Shown: piece after piece, positions 25,267 to 34,653 of the stretch | How the letters are laid out: each line of letters begins with the position of its first letter | Position numbering within the stretch: position 1 is the stretch's first letter | The notes under the pieces: generated by a model | Told to the model about the DNA's origin: nothing | The model's database searches: none | What the model saw: the letters and a program-made list of their open reading frames with translations, nothing else | Assembly: GCF_021648825.1 (NCBI RefSeq) | Contig: NZ_JAKJHS010000007.1 | Coordinates: 1 to 64,000, forward strand | Source of the DNA: Rhizobium halophilum | Lineage (GTDB): Bacteria > Pseudomonadota > Alphaproteobacteria > Rhizobiales > Rhizobiaceae | Direction: 5' to 3' | Length of the DNA: 64,000 nt | Made by a program: the position numbers and the translations under genes

Positions 25267-26412
25267 TTAGGAGCGGTCCGTGAGGAGGCTTCGGTAAAGG
25301 TCGAGCATGCTGTCGGCCATGGCAGCGCTAGAGAAAACTGCGCGAAACGTATCGGGTTTGGGCATGACACGATTCTGCCAGTCCGGTTCACTTTCAGCGG
25401 CAACCATGATCTTCGCCAAATTCTGTGCATCCCCGGGGGCGGCCAGTGCCTTGCTTTCGGCGCCCAGAATTTCTGGAATCCCGCCGACGCGTGAGGCGAC
25501 TACGGGCTTTTGTGCGGCAAGCGCTTCGATGACGATGTAAGGCATGGCCTCTGCGCGTGACGGAACAACGACCGTGCGAGCCATCGCGAAAGCATCCCGG
25601 GCTGGCATCGCGGGGAGCATACGGATGCGCGCCCCGATCCCACGTTCCCTTATCGTTGCATCGTAACGGTCACGATCCGGACCATCGCCAACCATCAGGG
25701 CTTTAAGGGGACGTCCCAGCAGTTGTTCGGCGCGGACGAAGGCGTCAATGAAGACATCCGGACCCTTGAGGTCTCGCATCATGCCGATGTAGAGAAAGTC
25801 CGCAGCATCGGTTGCGGAGGCTACCGGCTCGAACTCCCATTCTTTGACGCCGTTTAGAATGACGCGCCAGCGAGCTGTCGGCGTCCCCACCTTGGCTTCG
25901 TAGGTGCGTCTCTCATATTCGCACACGAACACAAGCGCGTCCGTATACCGCTCCTGAAGCCGCTCAAGGCGCAGCACCGCTTGGCCTGCGAGGCTTGAAC
26001 GGTCGAAGTGAAGACTGCCGCCATGGGGTGAATAGAGACGGGCTACGCGTGACCTGTTTGCCCGTAGAGCTGAGCCGATCAGACGCGTCAGCATGCCGCC
26101 TTTGGCGCCATGTCCGTGCAGAATGTCCGGCTGCAGGCTCTTTATGTGTTGGTAGCTTTTGTAAAGCGCGGAAAGATCCGAGGGTGCAATGGCGCGACGC
26201 ATGGGGATGCGTATGAGCCCCAGCGATAGATGTGGCTGAATGCTGTCAAAAAGCCGCTCCTCATGCGCGCCGCCCGTCAAGCTGTCACAGAGGATGCCGA
26301 CATCATGGCCGGCGGCCCGATGCTCCTCGACCAAATCGCGGACATGGCGAAATATCCCCCCGACGGGAGACCTGAAGCAATGCAGGATCCGCAGCTTTCT
26401 CTCATCTGCCAT
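25267..26412 (-). CDS. Glycosyltransferase family 4 protein
   Basis: A 381-residue cytoplasmic GT-B enzyme that adds a sugar to the lipid-linked repeat unit. The N-terminal acceptor domain starts RILHCFRSPVGGIFRHVRDL and has DILHGHGAKGG. The C-terminal donor domain has FLYIGMMRDLKGPDVFIDAF, MVGDGPDRDRY and PSRAEAMPYIVIEALAAQKPVV, the GT4 EX7E-type site. Donor and acceptor cannot be read from sequence. ATG 26412 lies only 5 bases after the stop of the export lipoprotein gene, so they form an operon. Confidence 0.92.
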   Translation of the reverse strand: MADERKLRILHCFRSPVGGIFRHVRDLVEEHRAAGHDVGILCDSLTGGAHEERLFDSIQPHLSLGLIRIPMRRAIAPSDLSALYKSYQHIKSLQPDILHGHGAKGGMLTRLIGSALRANRSRVARLYSPHGGSLHFDRSSLAGQAVLRLERLQERYTDALVFVCEYERRTYEAKVGTPTARWRVILNGVKEWEFEPVASATDAADFLYIGMMRDLKGPDVFIDAFVRAEQLLGRPLKALMVGDGPDRDRYDATIRERGIGARIRMLPAMPARDAFAMARTVVVPSRAEAMPYIVIEALAAQKPVVASRVGGIPEILGAESKALAAPGDAQNLAKIMVAAESEPDWQNRVMPKPDTFRAVFSSAAMADSMLDLYRSLLTDRS

Positions 26413-26417
26413 GGCCG

Positions 26418-26993
26418 TTAGAACAGCCGTTCCCGGACGTAGATGGTGTCGCCGGCAAGGACGGGACTTGAGATGGGAGCGCGTCCGGTAACAGGGCGGC
26501 CATTGACCTTGCGGGTGACGTCGATGTCGCGCCTGTTGCCACGAGGGGTAAACCCGCCGGCGATCGCGATCGCATTTTGGGCCGTCATGCCCGGCACGTA
26601 GGAATACTGACCGGGCCGGCCAACCTCGCCCATGACGAACACAGGCCGATATCGGTCAACCTCGATCGTGACATCGGGATCGCGCAGGTAGCCCTGCTTG
26701 AGCCGGGCCGCGATTGCACCCTCCAGTGCCGGCAGCGTTTGGCCACGGGCTGCGACCTGCCCGATCAACGGAAAGGCAATATAGCCAGCCTGGTCGACGG
26801 CATAGGTGTTCGAAAGTCCCGCCTGGTCATAGACGGTGATCCTCAGGCGGTCGCCACTGTCGAGCCGGTAGGGCTGGACTGCAGACTGCTGGAGGCCTTT
26901 GGGCAGGGGTGGATGTGTGGAGCAGGCGGCGGTCCCGCCACCCATCAAGGCGAGGGCCAGCATCATCAGGCGTTGTCGGCGGGCGAAGATCAT
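26418..26993 (-). CDS. Polysaccharide export outer membrane lipoprotein (Wza/ExoF-like)
   Basis: A 191-residue lipoprotein (lipobox TAAC, Cys24). The polysaccharide export domain (about 40-120, YRLDSGDRLRITVYDQAGLS then AGYIAFPLIGQV) is followed by an SLBB-like part (FVMGEVGRPGQYSYVPGMT). It is shorter than E. coli Wza and lacks its C-terminal helix, so it is the short alphaproteobacterial type. First gene of the minus-strand polysaccharide operon, divergent from the Wzc-like gene; the shared 158-base intergenic region should hold both promoters. A near match to a CtrA box lies at 27042-27056. Confidence 0.9.
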   Translation of the reverse strand: MIFARRQRLMMLALALMGGGTAACSTHPPLPKGLQQSAVQPYRLDSGDRLRITVYDQAGLSNTYAVDQAGYIAFPLIGQVAARGQTLPALEGAIAARLKQGYLRDPDVTIEVDRYRPVFVMGEVGRPGQYSYVPGMTAQNAIAIAGGFTPRGNRRDIDVTRKVNGRPVTGRAPISSPVLAGDTIYVRERLF

Positions 26994-27151
26994 TCGCGGC
27001 AGGCTCCGGCTTCAAGTCGATGTTTTATTGATCCATCAGGGTTAATTCCTGGTAAAGCTCTCAGGAGTTGAGGTCGAAGCTTAGCGATATTAACGCTTGG
27101 CTTACCATACCGCTTTACGATCACGCTGATTTCTCGTGTGCGGAGCTTCGG

Positions 27152-29296
27152 ATGTCGGTCGTAATGGGCAGCAATCAGGACGTGGACATCGATCTGGGCC
27201 GGCTCGTGTCGGCTGTTTGGGAGCGCCGTCGGCGGGTCGGTAGCGTCGTGCTGATCGCTGCTGGCGCAGCCTTGGTCGCGACCACCATGATGACGCCACT
27301 CTACAAGGGCGAAACGCGGATACTGATCGAGTCACGATCTCCCAATCTTTCCAACGCAGCGGCGCCTGCTGGCGGAAATGATCCAGTCCTTGATGCGCTT
27401 AATATATCGAGCCAAGCCGAGCTGCTCCGGTCCGCAGACCTGGTCCGCCAGGTTGTCGCCGATCTTCGCCTGGACGAGACGGACGAATTCAACCCTCAGG
27501 CTCAGCCGTTACTGCCAAATCCCATGGTTCTCCTCGGTCTGAAGCAGGACCCTTTGGATCTTGCACCGGAGGATCGGATCATCAAGGAGTTCAGGGAGAG
27601 GTTGCAGGTCTATACAGTAGAGAACTCCCGCGTCATCGTGGTGGAATTTTCCTCGGAAGATCCCAAGCTGGCGGGCTCGGTCCCCAACCGGATAGCAGAG
27701 GTCTATCTTAAGCTTCAAAGTGGCGCCAAGCTTGATACCAACTCGGAAGTGACGAAATGGCTGGAGCCGGAAATCGCGACGCTGACGGCAAAGGTGCGCG
27801 AGGCGGAAGCCAAGGTTGCTGACTACCGCGCCTCTGCAGGCCTGTTTCAGACGACCGACAACAGCAGCTTTACGTCGCAGCAGTTAAACAACATCTCGAC
27901 AGAGCTAGCCCGTGTGCGGGCGGAGCGCGCGAATGCCGAGGCGCGGGCCGAGAACGTACGAACCGCAGTCGAGGCAGGGCGGGAGTCCGACACTCTTGCG
28001 GAAGTGGTCGGATCCCAGGTCATCCAGCGGTTGCGGGAAACGGAAGCCAGCGTGCAGGCGCAGGTCGCGGAGCAGTCGATCGTACTGCTTGACAATCATC
28101 CGAGATTGAAGGGACTGCGTGCCCAACTGGCGGGAGTCCGCCAGCAGATCAGCAACGAGACACGAAAGATCCTTGCCAGTCTCGATAGCGAGGCGGAAGT
28201 TTCGCGCATCCGAGAACGCCAGTTGATACAGCAGCTCAACGAGTTGAAAGCAGCATCAGCCAGGGCCGGTGGCGAGGAGGTGGGGCTGCGGGCACTTGAA
28301 CGAGAAGCGACAGCGCAACGCCAGCTTCTGGAAACCTATCTCGCCCGCTATCGGGAGGCGGCATCGCGTGCAGATCCCAATGCTGCGCCGGCCGATGCTC
28401 GGATCATTTCCAGCGCCTTCGAGCCGTCCGAACCCTATTTCCCCAAAGTGTTGCCGATCGTCATCATCGCCGCACTTGCAAGCCTAATCCTGAGCGCGGT
28501 CGCCATCATGGTCGCAGCATTGTTCTCCGGCCGCGCCCTGCGGCCGGTGGGGGCGCCCGTTCAGCCTGCCACTGAAGTGAGTGCGCACCGAACGCAGAAG
28601 CATCCGGCGCCCGCTGACGCCGCCACGGAGGCTGCCGATCCCATCGACCTTGCGGCGACCACCTCCTTCCTCTCCGCCCAGCAGCACTCGTTGGAAGCTG
28701 CAGCCGAGGTGGTTGCCAAGGACGAGACCTTTGCAATCGGAGGCGTCGCTGGGACCCTCGTGCGACACGGTATTCCCTGTGCCTTCATCCTGTCTCCCAG
28801 TGGCGACGCGGGTTCAACCGCGAGCGTCATCCTCGCGCGGGAGGTGGCCGAGCGTGGCAATTCCGTGATCCTGCTGGACCTCACCTCCTCCGGCTGCCCC
28901 AGCAAGCTGATGACGGATGAGGCGCTTCCCGGCATCACCGATCTCCTCGCCGGTCAAACCGCCTTCGGTGATGCGATCCACTCCGACCGCCTTTCGGACG
29001 CCCATATCGTACCGCAGGGAACGGCGGATGCGGCCACGGCGATGCGTGCTGCAGATCGCTTGCGGATCATCGTCGACGCCTTGGTCGATGCCTACGATCT
29101 TGTGCTCGTGGAGTGCGGTGCGGCTCAGGTTCAGAGCCTTGAGCGGTTGGGTGGGCATCCCGGAACGGAGATCATCCTCTCTGTTTCCCGCCACGACGAG
29201 CCGCATGTTGGCGATCTGGTGCAGCAATTGGCCGCTTCGGGCTACAAGAATCTTCTGATCATGGCAGCCGGGCAGGAGCGGCGCAAAGCTGCCTGA
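27152..29296 (+). CDS. Wzc/GumC-type chain-length protein with degenerate kinase-like domain
   Basis: A 714-residue polysaccharide co-polymerase. The Wzz domain starts near residue 10 (VDIDLGRLVSAVWERRRRVG) with a first membrane helix at about 32-50, a long periplasmic coiled coil (about 190-400, Glu/Arg/Ala-rich, KVREAEAKVADYRAS) and a second helix at about 430-455 after the proline motif EPYFPKVLP. The cytoplasmic C-terminal part (about 530-714) has the BY-kinase fold but no proper Walker A: the P-loop place reads SPSGDAGSTAS without lysine, and no Tyr-rich tail is present. ATG 27152 follows GGAGCTTCGG; the frame is open from 27068. Confidence 0.85.
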   Translation: MSVVMGSNQDVDIDLGRLVSAVWERRRRVGSVVLIAAGAALVATTMMTPLYKGETRILIESRSPNLSNAAAPAGGNDPVLDALNISSQAELLRSADLVRQVVADLRLDETDEFNPQAQPLLPNPMVLLGLKQDPLDLAPEDRIIKEFRERLQVYTVENSRVIVVEFSSEDPKLAGSVPNRIAEVYLKLQSGAKLDTNSEVTKWLEPEIATLTAKVREAEAKVADYRASAGLFQTTDNSSFTSQQLNNISTELARVRAERANAEARAENVRTAVEAGRESDTLAEVVGSQVIQRLRETEASVQAQVAEQSIVLLDNHPRLKGLRAQLAGVRQQISNETRKILASLDSEAEVSRIRERQLIQQLNELKAASARAGGEEVGLRALEREATAQRQLLETYLARYREAASRADPNAAPADARIISSAFEPSEPYFPKVLPIVIIAALASLILSAVAIMVAALFSGRALRPVGAPVQPATEVSAHRTQKHPAPADAATEAADPIDLAATTSFLSAQQHSLEAAAEVVAKDETFAIGGVAGTLVRHGIPCAFILSPSGDAGSTASVILAREVAERGNSVILLDLTSSGCPSKLMTDEALPGITDLLAGQTAFGDAIHSDRLSDAHIVPQGTADAATAMRAADRLRIIVDALVDAYDLVLVECGAAQVQSLERLGGHPGTEIILSVSRHDEPHVGDLVQQLAASGYKNLLIMAAGQERRKAA

Positions 29297-29299
29297 CCG

Positions 29300-30502
29300 T
29301 TAGAGCCGGACGGCCGCGCGGACTTTCTGGATTGCCGCGTAAAGCCTCCGGTCACCTTTGATGGCAAGCCGCAGACGAGCAAAGCGCTTGAGGACGGGCA
29401 TCGCAGTCCGTCCTTTCGGCGTAATCGCCAGCATCATGTCCTGGGTCAGGGTCCGCTGCGGGCACCAACTGTGTTTATAGGGTTGGTCACCCACGCCGAA
29501 ATCGAAGACGCTGCCTCCCTCCTGACAAGCCTGCTCGATCATGAGCCAAAACAGGAGTTCGCCAGGGCTTGCATCCGGGCACAGCTTATCGTCGATGGAG
29601 CCGAACTGGCAAAGGAGATGGCCACCTTTGCGGGACAGTCCGCTGATGGCAACCATCGTACCCTCATTCACACCGTGCAGCCGCAGGGCGTGCATCCGCA
29701 GCATATAGTCGCGCTCCCCCCCAGAGTGATCTATCAGGCTGTGAAAGAACTCCTGAACCTCCGGAGGATGAAAGACATTGGGAAGACCGAATGCGGCGAA
29801 CCGCTCCGCCTTCTGCTGGAAGAACAGATCGAGGAGGACATGCTGCTCGCGGGCTTCAACAGGACAATAGTGGGAGAAGCCACCGATTGCGTCCAGTCGA
29901 CGACGCTGGCTCCTGTGGCGTTTTCGGCGGGTTTTTGCGTGCAGCTGCGCGATCGTTTCCTCCATGGAGGGCCGGAGCGGAAGCTGAAAGGAGGGATTCG
30001 GATTCTGGCTCGTGGCGAGGGCAACGAAGGGATTTTGGCTCCCATTCCAGACATCCGGTAGGCCGTCTAGCACGAGAATGTCGGCATGTTTCGCCAGGCA
30101 CGTCCTGATGGAATGGGTGAAGCTGGCGAGATCGCGCCCGCTGAGGTGGGGAAAGTCCGAGCTGAAAATGCCCGTATTGACATTATTGAAGCGTTGACCG
30201 GGAAAACGGGCTGTTCGAAGGCCGAACCGCGAGGTGACCTGCAGCGGCATGAGCATGACGGGACGTCCGGCGATCTCGCCCCGGAGAATCAGCGGTGACA
30301 GGCCCCGTGTTCGCCACCACGCGGTACACCAGTCGAAGCTCTGATTGAGCGAGTTGCGAGGCAAAGCCTCCAGAGAACGCCATTCCGCCTCCACGAGTCT
30401 CGGCGAATAGAGGACATCGAAGGTGACCCTACTTAAAGCAAACGGCATGGAGGGCGCTCGTCCTTCCAAATCGACAGCCGGGTGCATGTTGCGAGCGAGC
30501 AT
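29300..30502 (-). CDS. CelD/BcsL-type GNAT acetyltransferase
   Basis: A 400-residue cytoplasmic protein with a Acetyltransf_6 (GNAT) fold over about 170-340, with the typical KTRRKRHRSQRRRLDAIGG, then FDFGVGDQPYKHSWC near the end. Homologues lie in exopolysaccharide and cellulose clusters and are thought to acetylate polysaccharide precursors; the substrate here is inferred. It is convergent with the Wzc-like gene, with stops 3 bases apart. The start at 30502 gives full family length; ATGs a little downstream are possible. Confidence 0.82.
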   Translation of the reverse strand: MLARNMHPAVDLEGRAPSMPFALSRVTFDVLYSPRLVEAEWRSLEALPRNSLNQSFDWCTAWWRTRGLSPLILRGEIAGRPVMLMPLQVTSRFGLRTARFPGQRFNNVNTGIFSSDFPHLSGRDLASFTHSIRTCLAKHADILVLDGLPDVWNGSQNPFVALATSQNPNPSFQLPLRPSMEETIAQLHAKTRRKRHRSQRRRLDAIGGFSHYCPVEAREQHVLLDLFFQQKAERFAAFGLPNVFHPPEVQEFFHSLIDHSGGERDYMLRMHALRLHGVNEGTMVAISGLSRKGGHLLCQFGSIDDKLCPDASPGELLFWLMIEQACQEGGSVFDFGVGDQPYKHSWCPQRTLTQDMMLAITPKGRTAMPVLKRFARLRLAIKGDRRLYAAIQKVRAAVRL

Positions 30503-30614
30503 GTTCGTCTACCTCTTCTGGCTACAAACATAGACGATGCAGGTGAACGTCAAGTTCACGACAGAGGAGCCATGAAGACTTTCGCGGGCGTAGTTAAGGA
30601 AGATTAAAGTCCGC

Positions 30615-30827
30615 TCACCGCTGCTTTCGCGGCCCGGCCATCCACTTGATGATCAGCATCGCAGGAAGAATCCAAAGGAGGCCGGAGAAAAAGAAGTAAA
30701 GAAGGTGAACCCACCATGGGTAGTTGGCCAAGGTCAGCGTTGCGACCGTCGTTGCCAAGAGCGCGTAGATGATCACCAGGAAGATGATCATGAACGTCCC
30801 GATAAAGCTCCGTACCCTTGGCGGCAT
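30615..30827 (-). CDS. DUF2842 domain-containing small membrane protein
   Basis: A 70-residue inner membrane protein with two transmembrane helices (about 8-31 and 35-60), beginning MPPRVRSFIGTFMIIFLVII and ending KWMAGPRKQR. It matches the DUF2842 family, a short alphaproteobacterial protein of unknown function commonly next to the heme A synthase gene. ATG 30827 is chosen because GGGAGGAACGACG directly precedes it; the frame is open further upstream. Divergent from the heme A synthase gene (141 bases). Confidence 0.82.
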   Translation of the reverse strand: MPPRVRSFIGTFMIIFLVIIYALLATTVATLTLANYPWWVHLLYFFFSGLLWILPAMLIIKWMAGPRKQR

Positions 30828-30968
30828 CGTCGTTCCTCCCGGCTGAGGGGCAAATGGCCGCGACCGCATGCCGCAAAGCGCTGGGGGTTGTTTTGCACGG
30901 GTGCCTAGGGCAAATCAACGCCCGTCTGCACGGATCTCCCAGCAGCCTTCGCCCTTTCAGGAGCAGCG

Positions 30969-32069
30969 ATGTCAGTGGCAAATGTAACCACAGCCGAAAT
31001 CCTAAGTCATACGCGTCGGCGAGGGCGCGACCGCAAGCTCGTGCGGATCTGGCTTGGAGTGGTCATCTTCACCCTGTTCTGTCTCGTCATGGTGGGCGGT
31101 GCAACACGCCTCACGGATTCGGGGCTGTCGATTACGGAATGGAAGCCGATCCATGGGGCGATCCCGCCGCTTTCCGCTGAGGAGTGGCAGGAGGAATTCG
31201 AACTCTACAAGCGCATTCCGCAATACGAGCAGATCAACAAGGGGATGACGCTCGAGGAGTTCAAGGAAATCTTCTGGTGGGAATGGGCGCACCGCTTCCT
31301 GGCCCGCGCGATCGGCATCGTCTTCGCCCTGCCGCTTCTTTACTTCTGGCTGACGGGAAAGATCGAGTCACGCATCCGCCGGCCGCTTGTGGGGGTTCTG
31401 GCACTGGGCGGCTTCCAGGGCTTTATCGGGTGGTGGATGGTCTCTTCGGGGCTGAGCAAGCTGACCAGCGTTTCGCAGTACCGGCTGGCAGTGCACCTGA
31501 CCATTGCCTGTGTGATCTTTGGCGCCTGCGTCTGGATCATGCGCGGCCTCTCTCACCACAGCGGCCATCCGGTCGCGGCCGGGCGAGGAAAGGCGGGCGC
31601 AATTCTGCTGGCGGTGCTCTGTCTGGTGCAGATCTACCTCGGCGCGCTGGTTGCCGGCCTGGATGCGGGGCTGAGCTACAACACTTGGCCGATGATGGAC
31701 GGCGCTCTCGTGCCGGGCGGGCTGTTCGTGCAGCAGCCCTGGTGGATCAACCTCTTCGAGAACCCCAAGACCGTGCAGTTCGCTCACCGCATGGGAGCGT
31801 ACACCCTGCTGCTGGTCGCTCTGTGGCATATGGTGACAATGCTGCGGGATGCTCCGGCAACCACCCACGCACGCCGCTCCGTCGTGCTGCTCGGATTGAT
31901 CCTCATCCAGGCGCTTATCGGGATCGTCACACTGCTGTCCCAGGTGCACCTGCACACCGCCCTCCTGCACCAGGGCATGGCTCTGATCGTCCTCGGTTTC
32001 GCCGTAGCGCACTGGCGCGGCTTTATCGGGGAGTACCCGCAAGAGGTGTCGGTGGAAGTCAGGACATGA
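30969..32069 (+). CDS. ctaA: Heme A synthase (COX15/CtaA)
   Basis: Oxidises the C8 methyl group of heme O to make heme A for aa3-type cytochrome oxidases. A 366-residue inner membrane protein with eight helices and the family's haem-ligand and redox residues: [33 protein letters not shown] and [10 protein letters not shown]. The N-terminal half carries [19 protein letters not shown] with the conserved Glu. ATG 30969 begins just after CAGGAGCAGCG. A bidirectional terminator separates it from convergent argC. Confidence 0.96.
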   Translation: MSVANVTTAEILSHTRRRGRDRKLVRIWLGVVIFTLFCLVMVGGATRLTDSGLSITEWKPIHGAIPPLSAEEWQEEFELYKRIPQYEQINKGMTLEEFKEIFWWEWAHRFLARAIGIVFALPLLYFWLTGKIESRIRRPLVGVLALGGFQGFIGWWMVSSGLSKLTSVSQYRLAVHLTIACVIFGACVWIMRGLSHHSGHPVAAGRGKAGAILLAVLCLVQIYLGALVAGLDAGLSYNTWPMMDGALVPGGLFVQQPWWINLFENPKTVQFAHRMGAYTLLLVALWHMVTMLRDAPATTHARRSVVLLGLILIQALIGIVTLLSQVHLHTALLHQGMALIVLGFAVAHWRGFIGEYPQEVSVEVRT

Positions 32070-32108
32070 AAATGCGAAAAGGCTGCAGGAGCGGCCTTTT
32101 CGCATTTA
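32070..32108. terminator. Bidirectional terminator between ctaA and argC
   Basis: AAATGCGAAAAGGC pairs with GGCCTTTTCGCATTT, one of the longest inverted repeats in the window, and has AT-rich ends. It lies between convergent genes. Confidence 0.75.
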
Positions 32109-32127
32109 CGCCCTTGGCCTCACCCGA

Positions 32128-33057
32128 TCAGGCCGACAGCATGATGTCCATGTTTTGCACGGCAGCACCCGAGGCGCCCTTGCCGAGATTGTCGAGCACG
32201 GCCACCAGGTTGACGTGCTCCCCGCCGGCGCTGCCGAAGACGAAGAGCTTCATCGTGTCTTTGCCCGCGAGTTCTTCGGCATCTATGCGACCCAAGGATT
32301 TGGTTTCTTCCAGCCCAATGACCTCGACGACGTCCTGTCCTGCATAATGCGCCACGAGCGCCTTATGGATGCTCTCGCGCGTGAAGCCGTTCTTGAGGTC
32401 CTGGAGAAAGAGGGGGACCTGGACGATCATCCCCTGCGGGAAGCGGCCGACGGAGGGAGAGAACATAGGGGACCGGTCAAGGAGACCGTGCACCTGCATC
32501 TCCGGGACATGCTTGTGCTTGAGCGTCAGCCCATAGAGGAAGTGACTGGCTTTGATTGCGTCTTCCCGGCCCTGGTCTTCCATTTGGGCAATCATCTGCT
32601 TTCCGCCGCCGGTATAGCCGGAGACCGCGTTGACGCTGACCGGATAGCCATCGGGAACAATCCCTGCTGCCCGCAGCGGACGGATTAGACCAATTGCGCC
32701 CGTGGGATAGCAGCCGGGATTGGCGACGAAGCGGGCATCCCGGATCTTTGCCGCCTGTGCCTTGTCCATTTCGGCGAAACCATAGGCCCAGGCGGGATCA
32801 ACGCGATAGGCGGTCGAGGTGTCGATCACCCGCACCTTGTTGTTACCGGAAAGCATGGCGACGGCTTCGCGCGAAGCATCATCGGGCAGGCAGAGGATCG
32901 CGATGTCGGCGCTGTTCAGCAGGTCCTCGCGCATCGCGGTATTGCGCCGCTCAGCCTCCGGAATCGATAGAAGCTCCACGTCGCGGCGAGCCGCCAGACG
33001 CGTGCGGATCTGCAGGCCCGTTGTGCCGTGTTCGCCGTCGATGAAGATCTTCGCCAT
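32128..33057 (-). CDS. argC: N-acetyl-gamma-glutamyl-phosphate reductase
   Basis: NADPH-dependent reduction of N-acetylglutamyl phosphate to the semialdehyde, third step of arginine synthesis. The 309-residue protein is the short (ArgC2) type common in alphaproteobacteria. It has the nucleotide-binding start [15 protein letters not shown], the catalytic Cys116 in [14 protein letters not shown] and [13 protein letters not shown]. It is 64 bases downstream of speB on the same strand, so rplM-rpsI-speB-argC may be partly co-transcribed despite the terminator in between. Confidence 0.95.
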   Translation of the reverse strand: MAKIFIDGEHGTTGLQIRTRLAARRDVELLSIPEAERRNTAMREDLLNSADIAILCLPDDASREAVAMLSGNNKVRVIDTSTAYRVDPAWAYGFAEMDKAQAAKIRDARFVANPGCYPTGAIGLIRPLRAAGIVPDGYPVSVNAVSGYTGGGKQMIAQMEDQGREDAIKASHFLYGLTLKHKHVPEMQVHGLLDRSPMFSPSVGRFPQGMIVQVPLFLQDLKNGFTRESIHKALVAHYAGQDVVEVIGLEETKSLGRIDAEELAGKDTMKLFVFGSAGGEHVNLVAVLDNLGKGASGAAVQNMDIMLSA

Positions 33058-33121
33058 CTTGTCAGTCCTGTCGTCTGTTCAGTCGCCGTGGGGTCGAACC
33101 TGTGCGCGTCCACCGGCTGTT

Positions 33122-34075
33122 TCAGCGCCCTTCGGCAAGTCGCTCGGCCCGCAGCCCAAGCATATACATGGCGACCGTAGCCCCAGCAATGGCGGTGACA
33201 TCGGCGTGGTCGTAGGCAGGCGCGACTTCCACGACGTCGGCTCCGCGGATGTCTAGCCCCTGCAACCGGCGCAGCACCGACAGGATCTTTGCGCTCGACG
33301 GCCCGCCAGCAACCGGCGTTCCGGTGCCGGGCGCGAAAGCCGGATCGAGGCAATCGATGTCGAAGGTTAGGTAGGCAGGGCTACCCTGCGTATGAGCCAG
33401 AATTGTCTCGGCGATCTGCTCGGCGTCCGTCTCCTCAACCTCGTGTCCATAGACGATGCGGATGCCGCAGTCCTCCGGCGCATGGGTCCGGATGCCGACC
33501 TGGATCGAGCGGCCGGTGTCGATCAGGCCCTCGCGGGCCGCACGGGCGACGAAGGAGCCGTGGTCGATGCGGCGGTTGTCGTCAAACCAGGTGTCCTGGT
33601 GAGCGTCGAACTGCACGAGGGCGAGGGGACCGTGCCTGGCGACATGGGCCTTCAGGAGCGGCCAGGTGATGAAGTGGTCGCCCCCTAGCGTCAGCAGGAA
33701 GGGACCGCCAGCAATCAGGCGTGCAGCCTCGCGCTCGATGGTCGCGGGTGTTTCCTGATGGTTGCCGTAGTCGAGCAGGCAGTCACCATAATCCACCACC
33801 GCCATCTGCGCGAAGAGATCCCGTCCAAACGGATACTGCGGGTCATTGTCGAAGATCGCGGAGGCTCGCCGTATCGCCTGCGGTCCGAAGCGGGCGCCGG
33901 GCCGATTGGACGTTGCAGCGTCGAAGGGGATGCCCCAGACGACGGTATCGGCGCCAGTAATGTCCTTGCTGAACCGCCGGCGCATGAAGGACAGGGCGCC
34001 CGCGTAGGTGGGGTCCGTGGCTGCGGAGGTGAGGCCTGTGGCCGTGAAAGCGTGGTCGATGGTCTTTTCGGGCAT
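33122..34075 (-). CDS. speB: Agmatinase (ureohydrolase family)
   Basis: Binuclear manganese enzyme of the arginase family that hydrolyses agmatine to putrescine and urea. The metal ligands are visible in LTLGGDHFITWPLL, QFDAHQDTW and TFDIDCLDPAFAPGTGTP. The product is 317 residues from ATG 34075, which matches the family start; the frame runs on to 34129 but would add 18 unconserved residues. Agmatinase is inferred from the family and from rhizobial naming; a related guanidino substrate is possible. It lies beside argC, an arginine/polyamine pairing. Confidence 0.85.
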   Translation of the reverse strand: MPEKTIDHAFTATGLTSAATDPTYAGALSFMRRRFSKDITGADTVVWGIPFDAATSNRPGARFGPQAIRRASAIFDNDPQYPFGRDLFAQMAVVDYGDCLLDYGNHQETPATIEREAARLIAGGPFLLTLGGDHFITWPLLKAHVARHGPLALVQFDAHQDTWFDDNRRIDHGSFVARAAREGLIDTGRSIQVGIRTHAPEDCGIRIVYGHEVEETDAEQIAETILAHTQGSPAYLTFDIDCLDPAFAPGTGTPVAGGPSSAKILSVLRRLQGLDIRGADVVEVAPAYDHADVTAIAGATVAMYMLGLRAERLAEGR

Positions 34076-34132
34076 GGGCGCAAACCTGTTGAAAAGAATT
34101 GGAGCGGAGTCTTGCGCGGCAGAAGCCAAAAG

Positions 34133-34158
34133 AAAAGGCGGAGCCGAAGCCCCGCCTT
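34133..34158 (-). terminator. Intrinsic terminator after rpsI
   Basis: On the minus strand AAGGCGGGGC pairs with GCTCCGCCTT and is followed by TTCTTTT. It lies 26-51 bases after the rpsI stop. Confidence 0.7.
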
Positions 34159-34183
34159 GTCTGCATTCCGAATCCGACAGCGA

Positions 34184-34651
34184 TTAACGCTTGGAGAACT
34201 GGAACGAACGACGGGCCTTAGCCTTGCCGTACTTCTTACGCTCGACGACGCGCGAGTCGCGGGTCAGGAAGCCGCCTTTCTTCAGAACGGGGCGCAGGCC
34301 CGGCTCGAAGTAGGTGAGAGCCTTGGAGACACCGTGACGAACGGCGCCGGCCTGACCGGAAAGGCCACCGCCGGTGACGGTTGCGACAATGTCGAACTGG
34401 CCCGAACGGGCAGCGGCAACCAGCGGCTGCTGCAGGATCATCTGCAGGACGGGACGGGCGAAATATGCCGAGAAGTCACGGCCATTGATAACAATCTTGC
34501 CAGAGCCAGCCTTGACCCAAACGCGGGCAACGGCGTTCTTGCGCTTGCCGGTCGCGTAGGAACGGCCTTGTGCGTCGACCTTGCGGACATGAACCGGAGC
34601 CTGGTTTTCGGCCGCCGGAGCGAGATCCTTCAGAGAGGAGAGATCGGCCAT
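34184..34651 (-). CDS. rpsI: 30S ribosomal protein S9
   Basis: A 155-residue ribosomal protein whose C-terminal tail reaches the P-site tRNA. The family blocks are [58 protein letters not shown] and [24 protein letters not shown]. It ends in the invariant SKR. It follows rplM by 2 bases, the universal rplM-rpsI operon. Confidence 0.98.
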   Translation of the reverse strand: MADLSSLKDLAPAAENQAPVHVRKVDAQGRSYATGKRKNAVARVWVKAGSGKIVINGRDFSAYFARPVLQMILQQPLVAAARSGQFDIVATVTGGGLSGQAGAVRHGVSKALTYFEPGLRPVLKKGGFLTRDSRVVERKKYGKAKARRSFQFSKR

Positions 34652-34653
34652 TA

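Noticed and set aside
30593..30607. TTAA-N6-TTAA as a possible CtrA site
   Set aside because: The spacing is 6 rather than 7, and the position does not fit a known promoter.
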